A stretch of DNA of 64,000 nt from Bacteroidetes bacterium GWB2_32_14 (GTDB lineage: Bacteria; Bacteroidota; Bacteroidia; Bacteroidales; UBA12077), in assembly GCA_001768235.1 (NCBI GenBank), contig MENK01000019.1, forward strand, positions 53,267 to 117,266, given 5' to 3'. Below are positions 17,966-26,802 of this stretch, one piece after another. Position numbers and translations under genes: made by a program. A model generated the notes under the pieces. That model was not told the DNA's origin. It worked only from the letters and a program-made list of their open reading frames with translations, and made no database searches. Positions within the stretch are counted from its first letter, which is position 1; each line of letters opens with the position of its first letter.

Positions 17966-19037
17966 AAAAATAATAACCATAGTTGGTGCCAGGCCTCAGT
18001 TTATTAAGGCGGCAACAGTAAGCCGGGAACTTCAGAAAGTCGGAGTGAATGAACAGATCATTCATACCGGCCAGCATTTCGACGATAATATGTCTGATAT
18101 TTTTTTCAGGCAGATGGAAATTCCAAAACCTGCATACAACCTTGATATAAACAGCCTTTCACATGGAGCCATGACAGGCAGGATGCTTGAACAACTTGAA
18201 ATTGTTTTTCAAAAAGAAAACCCTGATATGGTTATTGTTTATGGTGATACAAACTCAACACTTGCAGGAGCACTTGCTGCACAAAAACTTCATATCCCTG
18301 TAGCTCATGTTGAAGCAGGACTTCGTTCTTACAATATGAATATGCCCGAAGAAACGAATCGGATTCTTACCGATAGAATTTCGTCTATTTTATTTTGCCC
18401 AACAGATAAGGCAGTTCAAAATCTTGAGCAAGAAGGATTCAAATCAATTCCGACAAAAATTATAAAAAGTGGAGATGTAATGCAAGATGCTGCATTGTTT
18501 TACAAAGAAAAGGCAAAACTTTTTTCAACAGTAATCAATGATTTCAATCTTTCAAACAGATCTTATATTTTGTGTACCATACACAGGCAGGAAAATACAG
18601 ATGATAACAACCGCCTTTCACAAATAATAATGGCTTTAAACGAATTAAGTAAAAATTATACTATTGTTCTTCCGCTTCACCCACGCACCAGGAAAATAAT
18701 TGCCGAACAAAAAATAAAACTCGATTTTTCTCCGATTGAGCCAGTAGGCTATTTCGATATGATTGAGTTATTGCAACATTGCAGTTTTGTAGTTACAGAT
18801 AGTGGAGGGCTTCAAAAAGAAGCATTTTTCTTTGGTAAGTTCTGTTTAACTACCCGCGATGAAACGGAGTGGGTTGAACTGGTTGAAAATGGATTTAATG
18901 TTATTGTTGGTGCTATACATAACAGAATAATTGAAGAAACCCATAAAATTCAGAATACTACAAAAAATTTCAACATCAATTTATACGGAAACGGTAAAGC
19001 AAGTAGATTAATAGCTGAAGAAATTCTGAAGTTTTAA
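17958..19037 (+). CDS. wecB: UDP-N-acetylglucosamine 2-epimerase, non-hydrolysing
   Basis: This 359-residue enzyme interconverts UDP-GlcNAc and UDP-ManNAc, supplying ManNAc or derivatives for surface polysaccharide. Signatures are IVGARPQFIKAA at the N-terminus, HTGQHFD, VYGDTNSTLAGALAA, HVEAGLRS, and TDSGGLQKEAFFFGK in the C-terminal half. The ATG at 17958, overlapping the previous gene by 8 nt, places the start just before the first beta strand; an upstream TTG in frame at 17943 would add a needless tail. It is convergent with the exopolysaccharide cluster, with 3 nt between the stops. Confidence 0.93.
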   Translation: MSKKIITIVGARPQFIKAATVSRELQKVGVNEQIIHTGQHFDDNMSDIFFRQMEIPKPAYNLDINSLSHGAMTGRMLEQLEIVFQKENPDMVIVYGDTNSTLAGALAAQKLHIPVAHVEAGLRSYNMNMPEETNRILTDRISSILFCPTDKAVQNLEQEGFKSIPTKIIKSGDVMQDAALFYKEKAKLFSTVINDFNLSNRSYILCTIHRQENTDDNNRLSQIIMALNELSKNYTIVLPLHPRTRKIIAEQKIKLDFSPIEPVGYFDMIELLQHCSFVVTDSGGLQKEAFFFGKFCLTTRDETEWVELVENGFNVIVGAIHNRIIEETHKIQNTTKNFNINLYGNGKASRLIAEEILKF

Positions 19038-19040
19038 TAT

Positions 19041-20093
19041 TTATACGAGCGGTTTCAACACCTTTACAATTTGAGATTCGCGAATTTCAAAAGAATAATT
19101 CTCAACAATTCTGCTCTTTGCTTTTTCTTTCATTTCACTATTTGAATTTAAAGCTTTTTCAACAAGCAACTTAATTTCTGATAAATCAGGTTCATCTATA
19201 ACATACCCTGTATCAGCTATAATTTCAGAAACAGCTCCAACATTGGTTGCAACAGGAATACATTTGTTCAACATGGCTTCGCATAAAACATTAGGCATTC
19301 CTTCGGTTCGTGAAAATAAACAAAATACTTTTGCCTTTTGATAATAAGCCTGTAATTCAGAATGTGTAAGCTTTTCAATAATTTCAAGGTTTGCAGGAAT
19401 CTGAATCTTGTGGTTTTGTATAAATTCTTTCTTTATACCAATTGCAATAAATTTAATTTCAGGTATTAATTCAGCACACTTAAAATACAAGTCAATCCCT
19501 TTGATAAAATAGGTTCTTACGTTTTCAACAATTGCCACGGTTAAAACATAATTCTCCTTAATAACATCTTCATTTTGGGGGGATAAGTTAAAATGATATC
19601 CATTGGGTATTACTTTGATTTCGGCAGTTGTATCAGGGGCAAATTGATGTATTCCCAATTTAAATCTATCTTTTAATGCAAATGAATTTGTGCTATACAC
19701 TAACGCATTGCTGTTTGGAAAGAGAATGGATGCATTATTTAATGCATAGGTTGAAAATTTACTCCTAAATTTTTTAAAGTGTGCTCCATATCTAAAAGCC
19801 GGAATTGAATTCACATCGTATCCACCAATAACTATAACCAACTTTTTATTAAAATTCTTTGCGAAAAAAGCTAAAACTGCTGCATGATAATCTGCAAATC
19901 GGGTATAAATAACAGATATATCTTTTCTTTTTCGAAAACAAAAAATGAACAAATAAAACAGTTCAAATACATACAGAAATTTATTATCCTGATTTTTAAG
20001 TTCAAAAACCAAGGTATTAAAATTCTTTTCAAGAATTTCCTGATCAATTTTTACAAACGATGAATTACTAGGTTTAACATAAAGTATTTGCAT
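19041..20093 (-). CDS. Glycosyltransferase family 4
   Basis: This 350-residue GT-B enzyme starts MQILYVKPSNSSFVKIDQEI. The C-terminal GT4 core has ENVRTYFIKGIDLYF, KAKVFCLFSRTEGMPNVLCEAM with the donor-binding acidic residues, and KCIPVATNVGAVSEII. It is the last gene of the leftward polysaccharide cluster, 3 nt after the ATP-grasp gene. Sugar specificity is unknown. Codon use is AT-rich like its neighbours in the cluster. Confidence 0.87.
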   Translation of the reverse strand: MQILYVKPSNSSFVKIDQEILEKNFNTLVFELKNQDNKFLYVFELFYLFIFCFRKRKDISVIYTRFADYHAAVLAFFAKNFNKKLVIVIGGYDVNSIPAFRYGAHFKKFRSKFSTYALNNASILFPNSNALVYSTNSFALKDRFKLGIHQFAPDTTAEIKVIPNGYHFNLSPQNEDVIKENYVLTVAIVENVRTYFIKGIDLYFKCAELIPEIKFIAIGIKKEFIQNHKIQIPANLEIIEKLTHSELQAYYQKAKVFCLFSRTEGMPNVLCEAMLNKCIPVATNVGAVSEIIADTGYVIDEPDLSEIKLLVEKALNSNSEMKEKAKSRIVENYSFEIRESQIVKVLKPLV

Positions 20094-20096
20094 AAA

Positions 20097-21119
20097 TCAG
20101 ATCTTTACTTTTTCAATAAAATCAACAATGCTATTTACATAAACCTTTTCAAGATCAGATTTTTCATCATAAACTTTCCATTTACTATTTTCGTTTTTAA
20201 AGTAAAATGGTGCGTTTTCCAAAGTCTTAGTCCCAAAATAGATCGCTTGAAATTCAATTAAGTAAAATTCATGATCTGCATATGCAATATCTAAGGAGAT
20301 ATTTGGAACATTAAAATTTTCTTTAATTTGATAAGCAAATTCTAAAATTCCCTTAGGGATTTCTTTTGTAAACTCAAAAATTCCGCTCCCACTTGCACGA
20401 AAATCATTTTTACGTACCATTCTTTTTAAAATATAAATAGATTCCCCGTAAACCAATAATTTCCAATCATTCTGAAGGTTTTCGATATAATTCTGTACAA
20501 TAAACTTTTTACGATAAAGAGAATCGGGAATGAAATAACGATGTTTAATTGTGTTTTTAATATCCCACAGTTCTTTGTAAATGTATCTTGTTCTACAATT
20601 TATTTTACATTTCTTTATTAGTTCATCTTTAGATTTTGTAAGAAAAACACCAGAGCTCATAGCACCTGCTGATAGTTTTAAAACATTTTTATCAGGAAAA
20701 TTTTCTTTACGTTTTAGATCCTCCAGTGTGCTTAAGTAAGTAGATTTTATGTTTTTTATTTCCTGCATCTCAGATTGATCTCTGAGTATTTCCATAAAAA
20801 CTTTGTTATTATTTGCTCTTAAAAATTTAAAATGGGGTATTAATTTTGCTCCTTGTAAATAAAGACCCAGAATAATATCTTCTATATAGTCTTTGTAATG
20901 CAATCCCTGATCTTCAGCAGAAGTATAAATAACATATTTATTTCTTAAATCAACTTTTTTAAAGTCAACATCAGCAAAATTTAAAAAAATAGGATTGAAT
21001 TTTCTTTCTGTAAAATATTTTTGTAATGCATTTTTATCGAATCCACTTTTATAAGGTGTTGTCTTTTGCTTTGATCCAAAATACCCTTTGTAATCGGTAA
21101 GTATATATATTTCGTTCAT
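20097..21119 (-). CDS. ATP-grasp-like protein of the polysaccharide cluster
   Basis: This 340-residue cytoplasmic protein has features of the ATP-grasp fold. A basic strand pair in the middle (KFIVQNYIENL, then WKLLVYGESIYILKRMVRKNDFRASGSG) matches the ATP-binding lysine/glycine-rich lid. A later FNVPNISLDIAYADHEFYLIEFQ carries the Asp/Glu metal ligands expected before the end of the fold. ATP-grasp enzymes join a carboxylate to an amine or thiol through an acyl phosphate. It sits 2 nt downstream of a CapA-like gene, a pairing that suggests a shared task, perhaps attaching an amino-acid or acid substituent to the glycan. That role is inference; the family was judged from fold motifs only. Confidence 0.62.
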   Translation of the reverse strand: MNEIYILTDYKGYFGSKQKTTPYKSGFDKNALQKYFTERKFNPIFLNFADVDFKKVDLRNKYVIYTSAEDQGLHYKDYIEDIILGLYLQGAKLIPHFKFLRANNNKVFMEILRDQSEMQEIKNIKSTYLSTLEDLKRKENFPDKNVLKLSAGAMSSGVFLTKSKDELIKKCKINCRTRYIYKELWDIKNTIKHRYFIPDSLYRKKFIVQNYIENLQNDWKLLVYGESIYILKRMVRKNDFRASGSGIFEFTKEIPKGILEFAYQIKENFNVPNISLDIAYADHEFYLIEFQAIYFGTKTLENAPFYFKNENSKWKVYDEKSDLEKVYVNSIVDFIEKVKI

Positions 21120-21121
21120 AA

Positions 21122-22186
21122 TTATCTGAATAATCCTTTTATTTTACTTGAGTTAAACGCTCTAATTCGTTGATAAATATTTTTATGATGAATTGTTGAT
21201 AATTGATAAATAATTGGATCAATAAATTTATAAAAGAAATAATACATATACCAAAATATATATGTTCGTTTCATTAAAGTAAACATCATTTGCTTAATCC
21301 AATATTCGTATTTTCCAGACTTATCAGGTACAATATTAAGATTTACATTTTTTATAAAGTTTTTTTGTACTTTGACCGAACCTTCTTCCATGTTCAATGA
21401 AAGAATTATTGACCTTTTAAATCTTTTCCTGTCAATTGGTTTAATTCTGCCATCTGATAAAATATCTGCAAAGCAAAAATTCCCTAAACTGTAAAAGATA
21501 TATTTCCCTTTGTATTTTTCGAATGGCTGCAAGGTATGTGAATGATGCCCTACAATTATATCTGCTCCGGCATCAATCAATCGTTTAGCTAATTGTCTTT
21601 GATGTATTGATGGAAAATTTCCACCTTCAAAATTACCTCCCCAATGCAATATAAGAATTACAAAATCATTTTGGCGATTCTTTATAATATCATCTATTAC
21701 CGTATTTTCGTCGAAAATATTCAGGCGAATTTCAGATTCATCAGGAAGATTCGGATTTGTATCTGAAGTAATATAATTTAAGAAACAAATGCTTGTATTG
21801 TCGATATTCTTAATAATTGCTCTCGAAGATTCTTCTTTGCTCAGCCCTGCACCGGAATAATCAATTTTATTGTTTTTTAAAAATGAAACTGTGTTTAAAA
21901 ATCCACCTTGCAAATTATCGTATATATGATTGTGTGCAAGTGTAGCTAATGATAAATTGATTTCTTTTAAATAATTTAGTGTTTCTGTGCCTGTTTTAAG
22001 TCGGGGTTTTTTCAGGGTGTTTTCTTTGCCATCATTGCTTTCTGCAATACATTCCAGGTTACCAACAACATAATCAGAGTCATGCAAAAACGAAGAAACC
22101 TGTTTGAAAGGATTTTCTTTCGAACGATAACGTTCGTTGTACTTATCATTTAAACTGATGTCTCCAATAAAAGAGATTTTTGTCAT
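21122..22186 (-). CDS. CapA/PgsA-like metallophosphoesterase-fold protein
   Basis: This 354-residue protein resembles the CapA family, named after the poly-gamma-glutamate synthesis protein. It has SFIGDISLND at the N-terminus, VVGNLECI, ATLAHNHIYD (the His-containing core), LILHWGGNFE, and ADIIVGHHSHTLQPFE with KYIFYSLGNF: the metal-ligand blocks of the family. No signal peptide or N-terminal membrane anchor is evident, unlike many CapA proteins, though a hydrophobic aromatic segment lies at about residues 305-325. It is 2 nt upstream of the ATP-grasp gene and 11 nt downstream of a GT4 gene. Confidence 0.85.
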   Translation of the reverse strand: MTKISFIGDISLNDKYNERYRSKENPFKQVSSFLHDSDYVVGNLECIAESNDGKENTLKKPRLKTGTETLNYLKEINLSLATLAHNHIYDNLQGGFLNTVSFLKNNKIDYSGAGLSKEESSRAIIKNIDNTSICFLNYITSDTNPNLPDESEIRLNIFDENTVIDDIIKNRQNDFVILILHWGGNFEGGNFPSIHQRQLAKRLIDAGADIIVGHHSHTLQPFEKYKGKYIFYSLGNFCFADILSDGRIKPIDRKRFKRSIILSLNMEEGSVKVQKNFIKNVNLNIVPDKSGKYEYWIKQMMFTLMKRTYIFWYMYYFFYKFIDPIIYQLSTIHHKNIYQRIRAFNSSKIKGLFR

Positions 22187-22197
22187 TCGATTCTGAT

Positions 22198-23373
22198 TTA
22201 AAGTGACCTTAAAAAAATATCCAGTTTAACCGATTGTGTTTTATAATTAAACTCATTATAAACCAATTTTTGTCCATTCTTACCAATAAGTTGAGCCTTA
22301 TCATAATTTGCAAGAGCATCATCTAACTTTTCAGCAAAATCAGAAGCATCACCCGGTTCTGCAAGATACGCATTTTGTAAATGAGTTAAGTAATTGGGTA
22401 TTTCCCCGACTTTTGTAACAACTACAGGATTTCCCGTGGCTAAGTACTCGCCCAGCTTGGTAGGGAAACCCCCTTCGGCTTGTTTTGACTCCGGCCTGGC
22501 TAAGGCCAAGACTTTTGCCTGACATAATAATTCCGGTATTTCATCGCGCGAAACCTGCCCTGTAAAAACTACTTTTTCGTATAAGTTCAATTTTTCAACC
22601 AACAAAACCAATTTATTAAACTCTTTAAAATTCGTGTTCCCGATTAAAACCAATTTGTATGATGGATGATTTTGGGTAATTAATGAAAAAGATTCTATCA
22701 GTATGGGCACCCCGTCTTTATTCCCCGATAGTTCGCCGCAAAAGGCAATGTAGTCGTTTGTTTTTTTAGTGTCCCGTGGAATATTAAATCGATCCGGTTC
22801 AGCAAGCATGGGCAGGATTGTAATTTTCGCTTTTTTATTTATTTTCTCTGTAAAAAATTGTTTTAAAGACTCTGTAATTACAACCAGTCCGTCGAAAAGT
22901 TTTATAATAAAATGAATATAAATCCAATAGTTTACTCGTGTAAATAGGTTTTTTTCTGTTCCTAAAAAGGGGTATTCGCTTCGTTCCTGAACAAACCTGG
23001 TTTTTAAAATGCGTGTTTCTGCATAAAACAGGAATGTTGTAAACGGGTCAAACAATCCCATGAATAATACATCCGGTTTAATTTTCCACAGGTAAACGAA
23101 TGTCAATCGTATTCCTTTTATATAATTTAAGGCTCTTGTAAAAAGAATATCCGATTTAACCGTTGACCCGGTAATATATTTGAATTTTATTGAGCTAAAT
23201 TCGCCTTCGGGATATTTATTTTTAAATTCAGTTCCCTTTTTCTCTGATGGTTTTAAGCAAATAACCTGAACGTTATTCGAGAGTTCGGATAATCCTTTTG
23301 CATAAGATATTATCCTGTTAATTGCCGCGGAACCGTATGGGAATCCTTTTTCGGTTAAAATAACAATGTTCAT
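22198..23373 (-). CDS. Glycosyltransferase family 4
   Basis: This 391-residue GT-B enzyme starts MNIVILTEKGFPYGSAAINR, with the glycine/serine donor loop early. GT4 C-terminal motifs are present: YIAFCGELSGNKDGV, KVVFTGQVSRDEIPEL, and EGGFPTKLGEYLATGNPVVVTK, whose Glu pair contacts the nucleotide sugar. It lies between the FkbM methyltransferase and CapA genes in the leftward polysaccharide cluster. The 110-nt gap upstream is unusually long for this cluster. Confidence 0.89.
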   Translation of the reverse strand: MNIVILTEKGFPYGSAAINRIISYAKGLSELSNNVQVICLKPSEKKGTEFKNKYPEGEFSSIKFKYITGSTVKSDILFTRALNYIKGIRLTFVYLWKIKPDVLFMGLFDPFTTFLFYAETRILKTRFVQERSEYPFLGTEKNLFTRVNYWIYIHFIIKLFDGLVVITESLKQFFTEKINKKAKITILPMLAEPDRFNIPRDTKKTNDYIAFCGELSGNKDGVPILIESFSLITQNHPSYKLVLIGNTNFKEFNKLVLLVEKLNLYEKVVFTGQVSRDEIPELLCQAKVLALARPESKQAEGGFPTKLGEYLATGNPVVVTKVGEIPNYLTHLQNAYLAEPGDASDFAEKLDDALANYDKAQLIGKNGQKLVYNEFNYKTQSVKLDIFLRSL

Positions 23374-23483
23374 TTAATTTCCTTTTTAAAAACCATTAAT
23401 TGCGATGTACCTTCTTTAAAAATAAGAAATTGAATGTATCTGGTTAACAGAAACCAACATAAAATTACATTTTATACTTTCTT

Positions 23484-24350
23484 CTATTGTGCAATACTAT
23501 CTTTAACAGTATCTAATTTAGAATTAGGTATAAATATATAATTGTTATTACTTAAATCTTCATCCTTTCCCGACCAAACATGCCCTTCGCTTTTCTGAAT
23601 GATTTGTGTTGTTCGAATAAGCTGATTTAATGTATAATCATAAATAAACATGGAATAATCAAGATCAATAAAAAAGTTATAAATTTCATTTATTGAAAAA
23701 CCAAATCGGGTTAAATGGGGTTCTGCAATTTCAACCATAATAATTGGTGAGTTTGTCTTTAAGGTATTTATTCCTCCTTTAAAAACAAGCATCTCTGCAC
23801 CCTCCGTATCACATTTAATGAACTGGATATTTGAAATGTTTTCAGCACTGCAAAATGTGTCGAGCGTAATTAATTTAACTTTTTCTTTTCTTCCTTTAAT
23901 CGGGTTATTGCTTTTTATCTGGCTCTGCCTGTTAAAATAAGGTACAATAAGTTCTGTTTCACCAGTATTATCTGAAAGTGCCATTTTAAATAACCTAACA
24001 TTATCAAGTTGGCTTTTAGATTTAATTTCATTTAATAAAGAAAATGCCCGTGAACCGGGTTCAAATGAATAAACCCGCCCATTTATCCCAACCTGCTTTG
24101 AAAAGTAATATGTGTATTCTCCCCTGTTTGCCCCAATATCAATAACAGTATCACCTGAATGAATTATGCCGTGAATAAGATTTACCTCTTTTTCGTATAT
24201 TAATTTCTCATTATTTATCAATATATAAAATTGTTTAAGCGACTTTCGATCATAAATAATCTCAGAAATCCGATATTCCTGAATAAATCTTTTTAATCTC
24301 ATTTTCCACTTTACCAGCACTTTAACTAGCTTGTAATTGTAAATATTCAT
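23484..24350 (-). CDS. FkbM family methyltransferase
   Basis: This 288-residue SAM-dependent enzyme probably O-methylates a sugar. The Rossmann core begins at GDTVIDIGANRGEYTYYFSKQ (SAM motif I), followed by VYSFEPGSRAFSLL, LRLFKMALSDNTGE-like strands and IQFIKCDTEGAEMLVFKGG, the FkbM hallmark. The N-terminal ~70 residues are a basic helical extension. In polysaccharide clusters FkbM proteins usually decorate repeat-unit or terminal sugars, which fits here. Confidence 0.88.
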   Translation of the reverse strand: MNIYNYKLVKVLVKWKMRLKRFIQEYRISEIIYDRKSLKQFYILINNEKLIYEKEVNLIHGIIHSGDTVIDIGANRGEYTYYFSKQVGINGRVYSFEPGSRAFSLLNEIKSKSQLDNVRLFKMALSDNTGETELIVPYFNRQSQIKSNNPIKGRKEKVKLITLDTFCSAENISNIQFIKCDTEGAEMLVFKGGINTLKTNSPIIMVEIAEPHLTRFGFSINEIYNFFIDLDYSMFIYDYTLNQLIRTTQIIQKSEGHVWSGKDEDLSNNNYIFIPNSKLDTVKDSIAQ

Positions 24351-24383
24351 ATTATTAAATTAATTTAAACACTTCAAACTTTT

Positions 24384-25358
24384 TTAATTCTTAATACACC
24401 TAACAGAAAATCCATAATTTTTTAAATTATATGTTCGACAAATACTTGCTTTGTCATTATATAAATGTCTATACCAAGCATTATTCAAATCATTTTCAGT
24501 ATTAGACCAAAAACAGGCATATTCGTATTTATATTCAAATACCTTATTAAATCTTTTACGATAACCTGCGGGCAATGCTGTAAATCCATATTCATCAGTT
24601 GCACCTGTATTTGGATAAGACCAATTTAATGTACCAATTTGTTTAAGTTTACTTCCAACAGTATTATTGTCATCACATATTATATCTATATCGGATAAAT
24701 TCATCCCTAAAAAAACTTGCAAAGTTTTCCATTCCAAATCACTTGGAATATGCCAACCTTCTGGACAAATCTCTCTTGAATCAGTTGCTGCATACCATGT
24801 ATAAAGTCTTCCATAAGTTTCAATATTTGATAAATCATCATTGTATGCAAACCAGTATTTTGGTTCAGACTCACTGGAGTAATCTCCAACTAGACTTCCG
24901 TCATTTATTAAATCTCCATTTTGATAGTTGGTAGCTTTTAAATTTTCAGCCATCCAGATTTGTGTTCCTATTTTAACAGCTTTATACTTTACATTATCTC
25001 TTAAATCAGTAAAACCAATTATTCTTATTGAAATTTCTTCACTTTTATTATCTTCCCCGTTAGTTATTGTCCATTTAAGTTTATATTGACCTAACAATTC
25101 TCCTGTAAAAATACATTTTGGATTTAAAGAATCACTTAATGAATAAAAACCAGTACTTTCAATTACATTCCAAAATCCACTCAATCCTTCTTGTAAATCA
25201 ACCCCATTTAAAATTAGGCTATTCTCAAATAACTCGAATTCATGCTCCCCAATTATTATCGTATCAGGAATTGGCGTTAAGGATTCTTCTGTTTGATCAC
25301 TGCAGGATGATAAAATGAATAGTACTAATACTAAAAAAATTAAGTTAATCTTTTTCAT
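24384..25358 (-). CDS. FISUMP-domain lipoprotein
   Basis: This 324-residue lipoprotein has signal peptide MKKINLIFLVLVLFILSSC with a lipobox Cys at residue 19. A middle domain of beta character precedes a C-terminal domain of the Fibrobacter succinogenes major paralogous (FISUMP) type: KIGTQIWMAENLKATNY, YGRLYTWYAA, CPEGWHIPSDLEW, GFTALPAGYR, and a closing YGFSVRCIKN. FISUMP domains are common on secreted Bacteroidota proteins; no activity is established. It lies within the polysaccharide cluster between the flippase and FkbM genes, which is an odd place. A surface role in glycan anchoring is possible but unproven. Confidence 0.87.
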   Translation of the reverse strand: MKKINLIFLVLVLFILSSCSDQTEESLTPIPDTIIIGEHEFELFENSLILNGVDLQEGLSGFWNVIESTGFYSLSDSLNPKCIFTGELLGQYKLKWTITNGEDNKSEEISIRIIGFTDLRDNVKYKAVKIGTQIWMAENLKATNYQNGDLINDGSLVGDYSSESEPKYWFAYNDDLSNIETYGRLYTWYAATDSREICPEGWHIPSDLEWKTLQVFLGMNLSDIDIICDDNNTVGSKLKQIGTLNWSYPNTGATDEYGFTALPAGYRKRFNKVFEYKYEYACFWSNTENDLNNAWYRHLYNDKASICRTYNLKNYGFSVRCIKN

Positions 25359-25426
25359 AATTTAAATTGTTTCTAATTGTTTTTTATTAAAAAAATAAGT
25401 TAATGTATTTTACGTTTCAAATTTAA

Positions 25427-26683
25427 TTATTTATTCGTTCTGAATTTTTTATAATAATAAATCATTATTCCCAAATAGGTTAATCCTGAAAGTATCTTTG
25501 TTATAGCAGCTCCCTGAACACCTACGAGTTTTATCAAAATGAGAAAACCCAGTATATTTGCCACTCCAATCCAGATGCTGCTGTTTCGCAATTCCTTTCC
25601 TTTGCCATGTGCCGATAAAAACCGGTTAAAAAAGTCGCCTAAGCCATGAAATACGGAACCTATGGAAATAATTATTGCCAGTGGAGTAACAGAAATAAAA
25701 TCGTCGGTATAAAGGATTAATACAATTTCTTTTATAAAAGCTATAAACAGTAGTAATGTACCAATAGAAATTAAAATTGTATATAAAAAAACTCTCGGGG
25801 GAATTCTTTGCATTGAACTGAAATCTTTGAAAAAGGTTGTACCAATTGTGCTGGGAATCAACGTAAGTGGTAAGGTTGCGGTAATTGCAAGTGAATAAAA
25901 TCCAACATTTACTGTATCAATAAAATATCCGACAACAATTGCTCCCACTTGTGCACTTGCAAGACTGAATAAAGCACCATAATAAACCTGTAAACCATAA
26001 TTTTTATTTTCAATCTTTAAAATCGAAAATATTTCTTTGCTCAAATTGTATTCGGGTTTTAATCGGATAAAGGCATAAATAATAGTTAACATGAACGATA
26101 AAAAGTAAATAAACAATGCCGAATTAAGTGTTAAACCCCAAAGAATATGATATACATATGCTAAAGCCAGGTACGCTATCTTTTGAGCTAACCGGTAAAT
26201 CGCCAAATCGTAAATTTTATTGTCGCCCTGCAATAAATTCTGGCTTAACTGGTCAAGTGGAAATGCAAATGCAAAGGGTGCAAGCAATCTGATTAAATAC
26301 CCCAGGTTATTATCGAACAATCTGTTTTCAAAAAATGAGAAACCAAAAATAAAAGCTGAATATATAATGGATATTATTACTCCAATGAGTATTGCTAAGC
26401 CAATTATTCTTTTTTTTATTCCGGCATGGTTCTTTTGGATTATTAATCGTGCTGCACTGTAAAAGACTCCTATTGTAAAAAATGTTGCCGATAAAGTATA
26501 TATACTTAGAATGAACTTGAAATCGCCATAAAGCTGAGGGCCTAAATATCTTGTATTTACAACGCTTATAAGTATCCCGATAACTAAACCGAGAACCATT
26601 GATGTGTAAAGAAAGAATATTTGTTTTACTTTTTTTTCTTTTACTAATGACCTGTAATAGTTTTTAGAAAAAATCTTTTCCAT
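25427..26683 (-). CDS. Polysaccharide flippase (Wzx/MATE-like oligosaccharide transporter)
   Basis: This 418-residue membrane protein has about 12 hydrophobic helices. It starts with VKQIFFLYTSMVLGLVIGIL and contains the early NTRYLGPQLYGDFKF segment typical of O-antigen flippases. It should move lipid-linked repeat units across the inner membrane. It is the first gene of the leftward cluster and is divergent from the yfhO-like gene. No Wzy-type polymerase, initiating transferase or Wza/Wzc-type export gene is recognisable in the window, so this cluster is either partial or relies on genes elsewhere. Confidence 0.87.
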   Translation of the reverse strand: MEKIFSKNYYRSLVKEKKVKQIFFLYTSMVLGLVIGILISVVNTRYLGPQLYGDFKFILSIYTLSATFFTIGVFYSAARLIIQKNHAGIKKRIIGLAILIGVIISIIYSAFIFGFSFFENRLFDNNLGYLIRLLAPFAFAFPLDQLSQNLLQGDNKIYDLAIYRLAQKIAYLALAYVYHILWGLTLNSALFIYFLSFMLTIIYAFIRLKPEYNLSKEIFSILKIENKNYGLQVYYGALFSLASAQVGAIVVGYFIDTVNVGFYSLAITATLPLTLIPSTIGTTFFKDFSSMQRIPPRVFLYTILISIGTLLLFIAFIKEIVLILYTDDFISVTPLAIIISIGSVFHGLGDFFNRFLSAHGKGKELRNSSIWIGVANILGFLILIKLVGVQGAAITKILSGLTYLGIMIYYYKKFRTNK

Positions 26684-26723
26684 TAATCCCTGCTAAAAAG
26701 ATGAATTTTTTTTATTATTTGTA

Positions 26724-26731
26724 CAAAATTA
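26724..26731 (-). promoter_or_regulatory. -7 element upstream of the polysaccharide cluster
   Basis: On the minus strand it reads TAATTTTG, a full TAnnTTTG match 41 nt upstream of the flippase start. No TTG lies at the expected distance. Confidence 0.35.
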
Positions 26732-26802
26732 GTTATTTTGTTGAGCTAAAACTCGGAAAACAGAATTATTAAGAAATATTAACTCTTTAAAAAATTAAAC
26801 GG

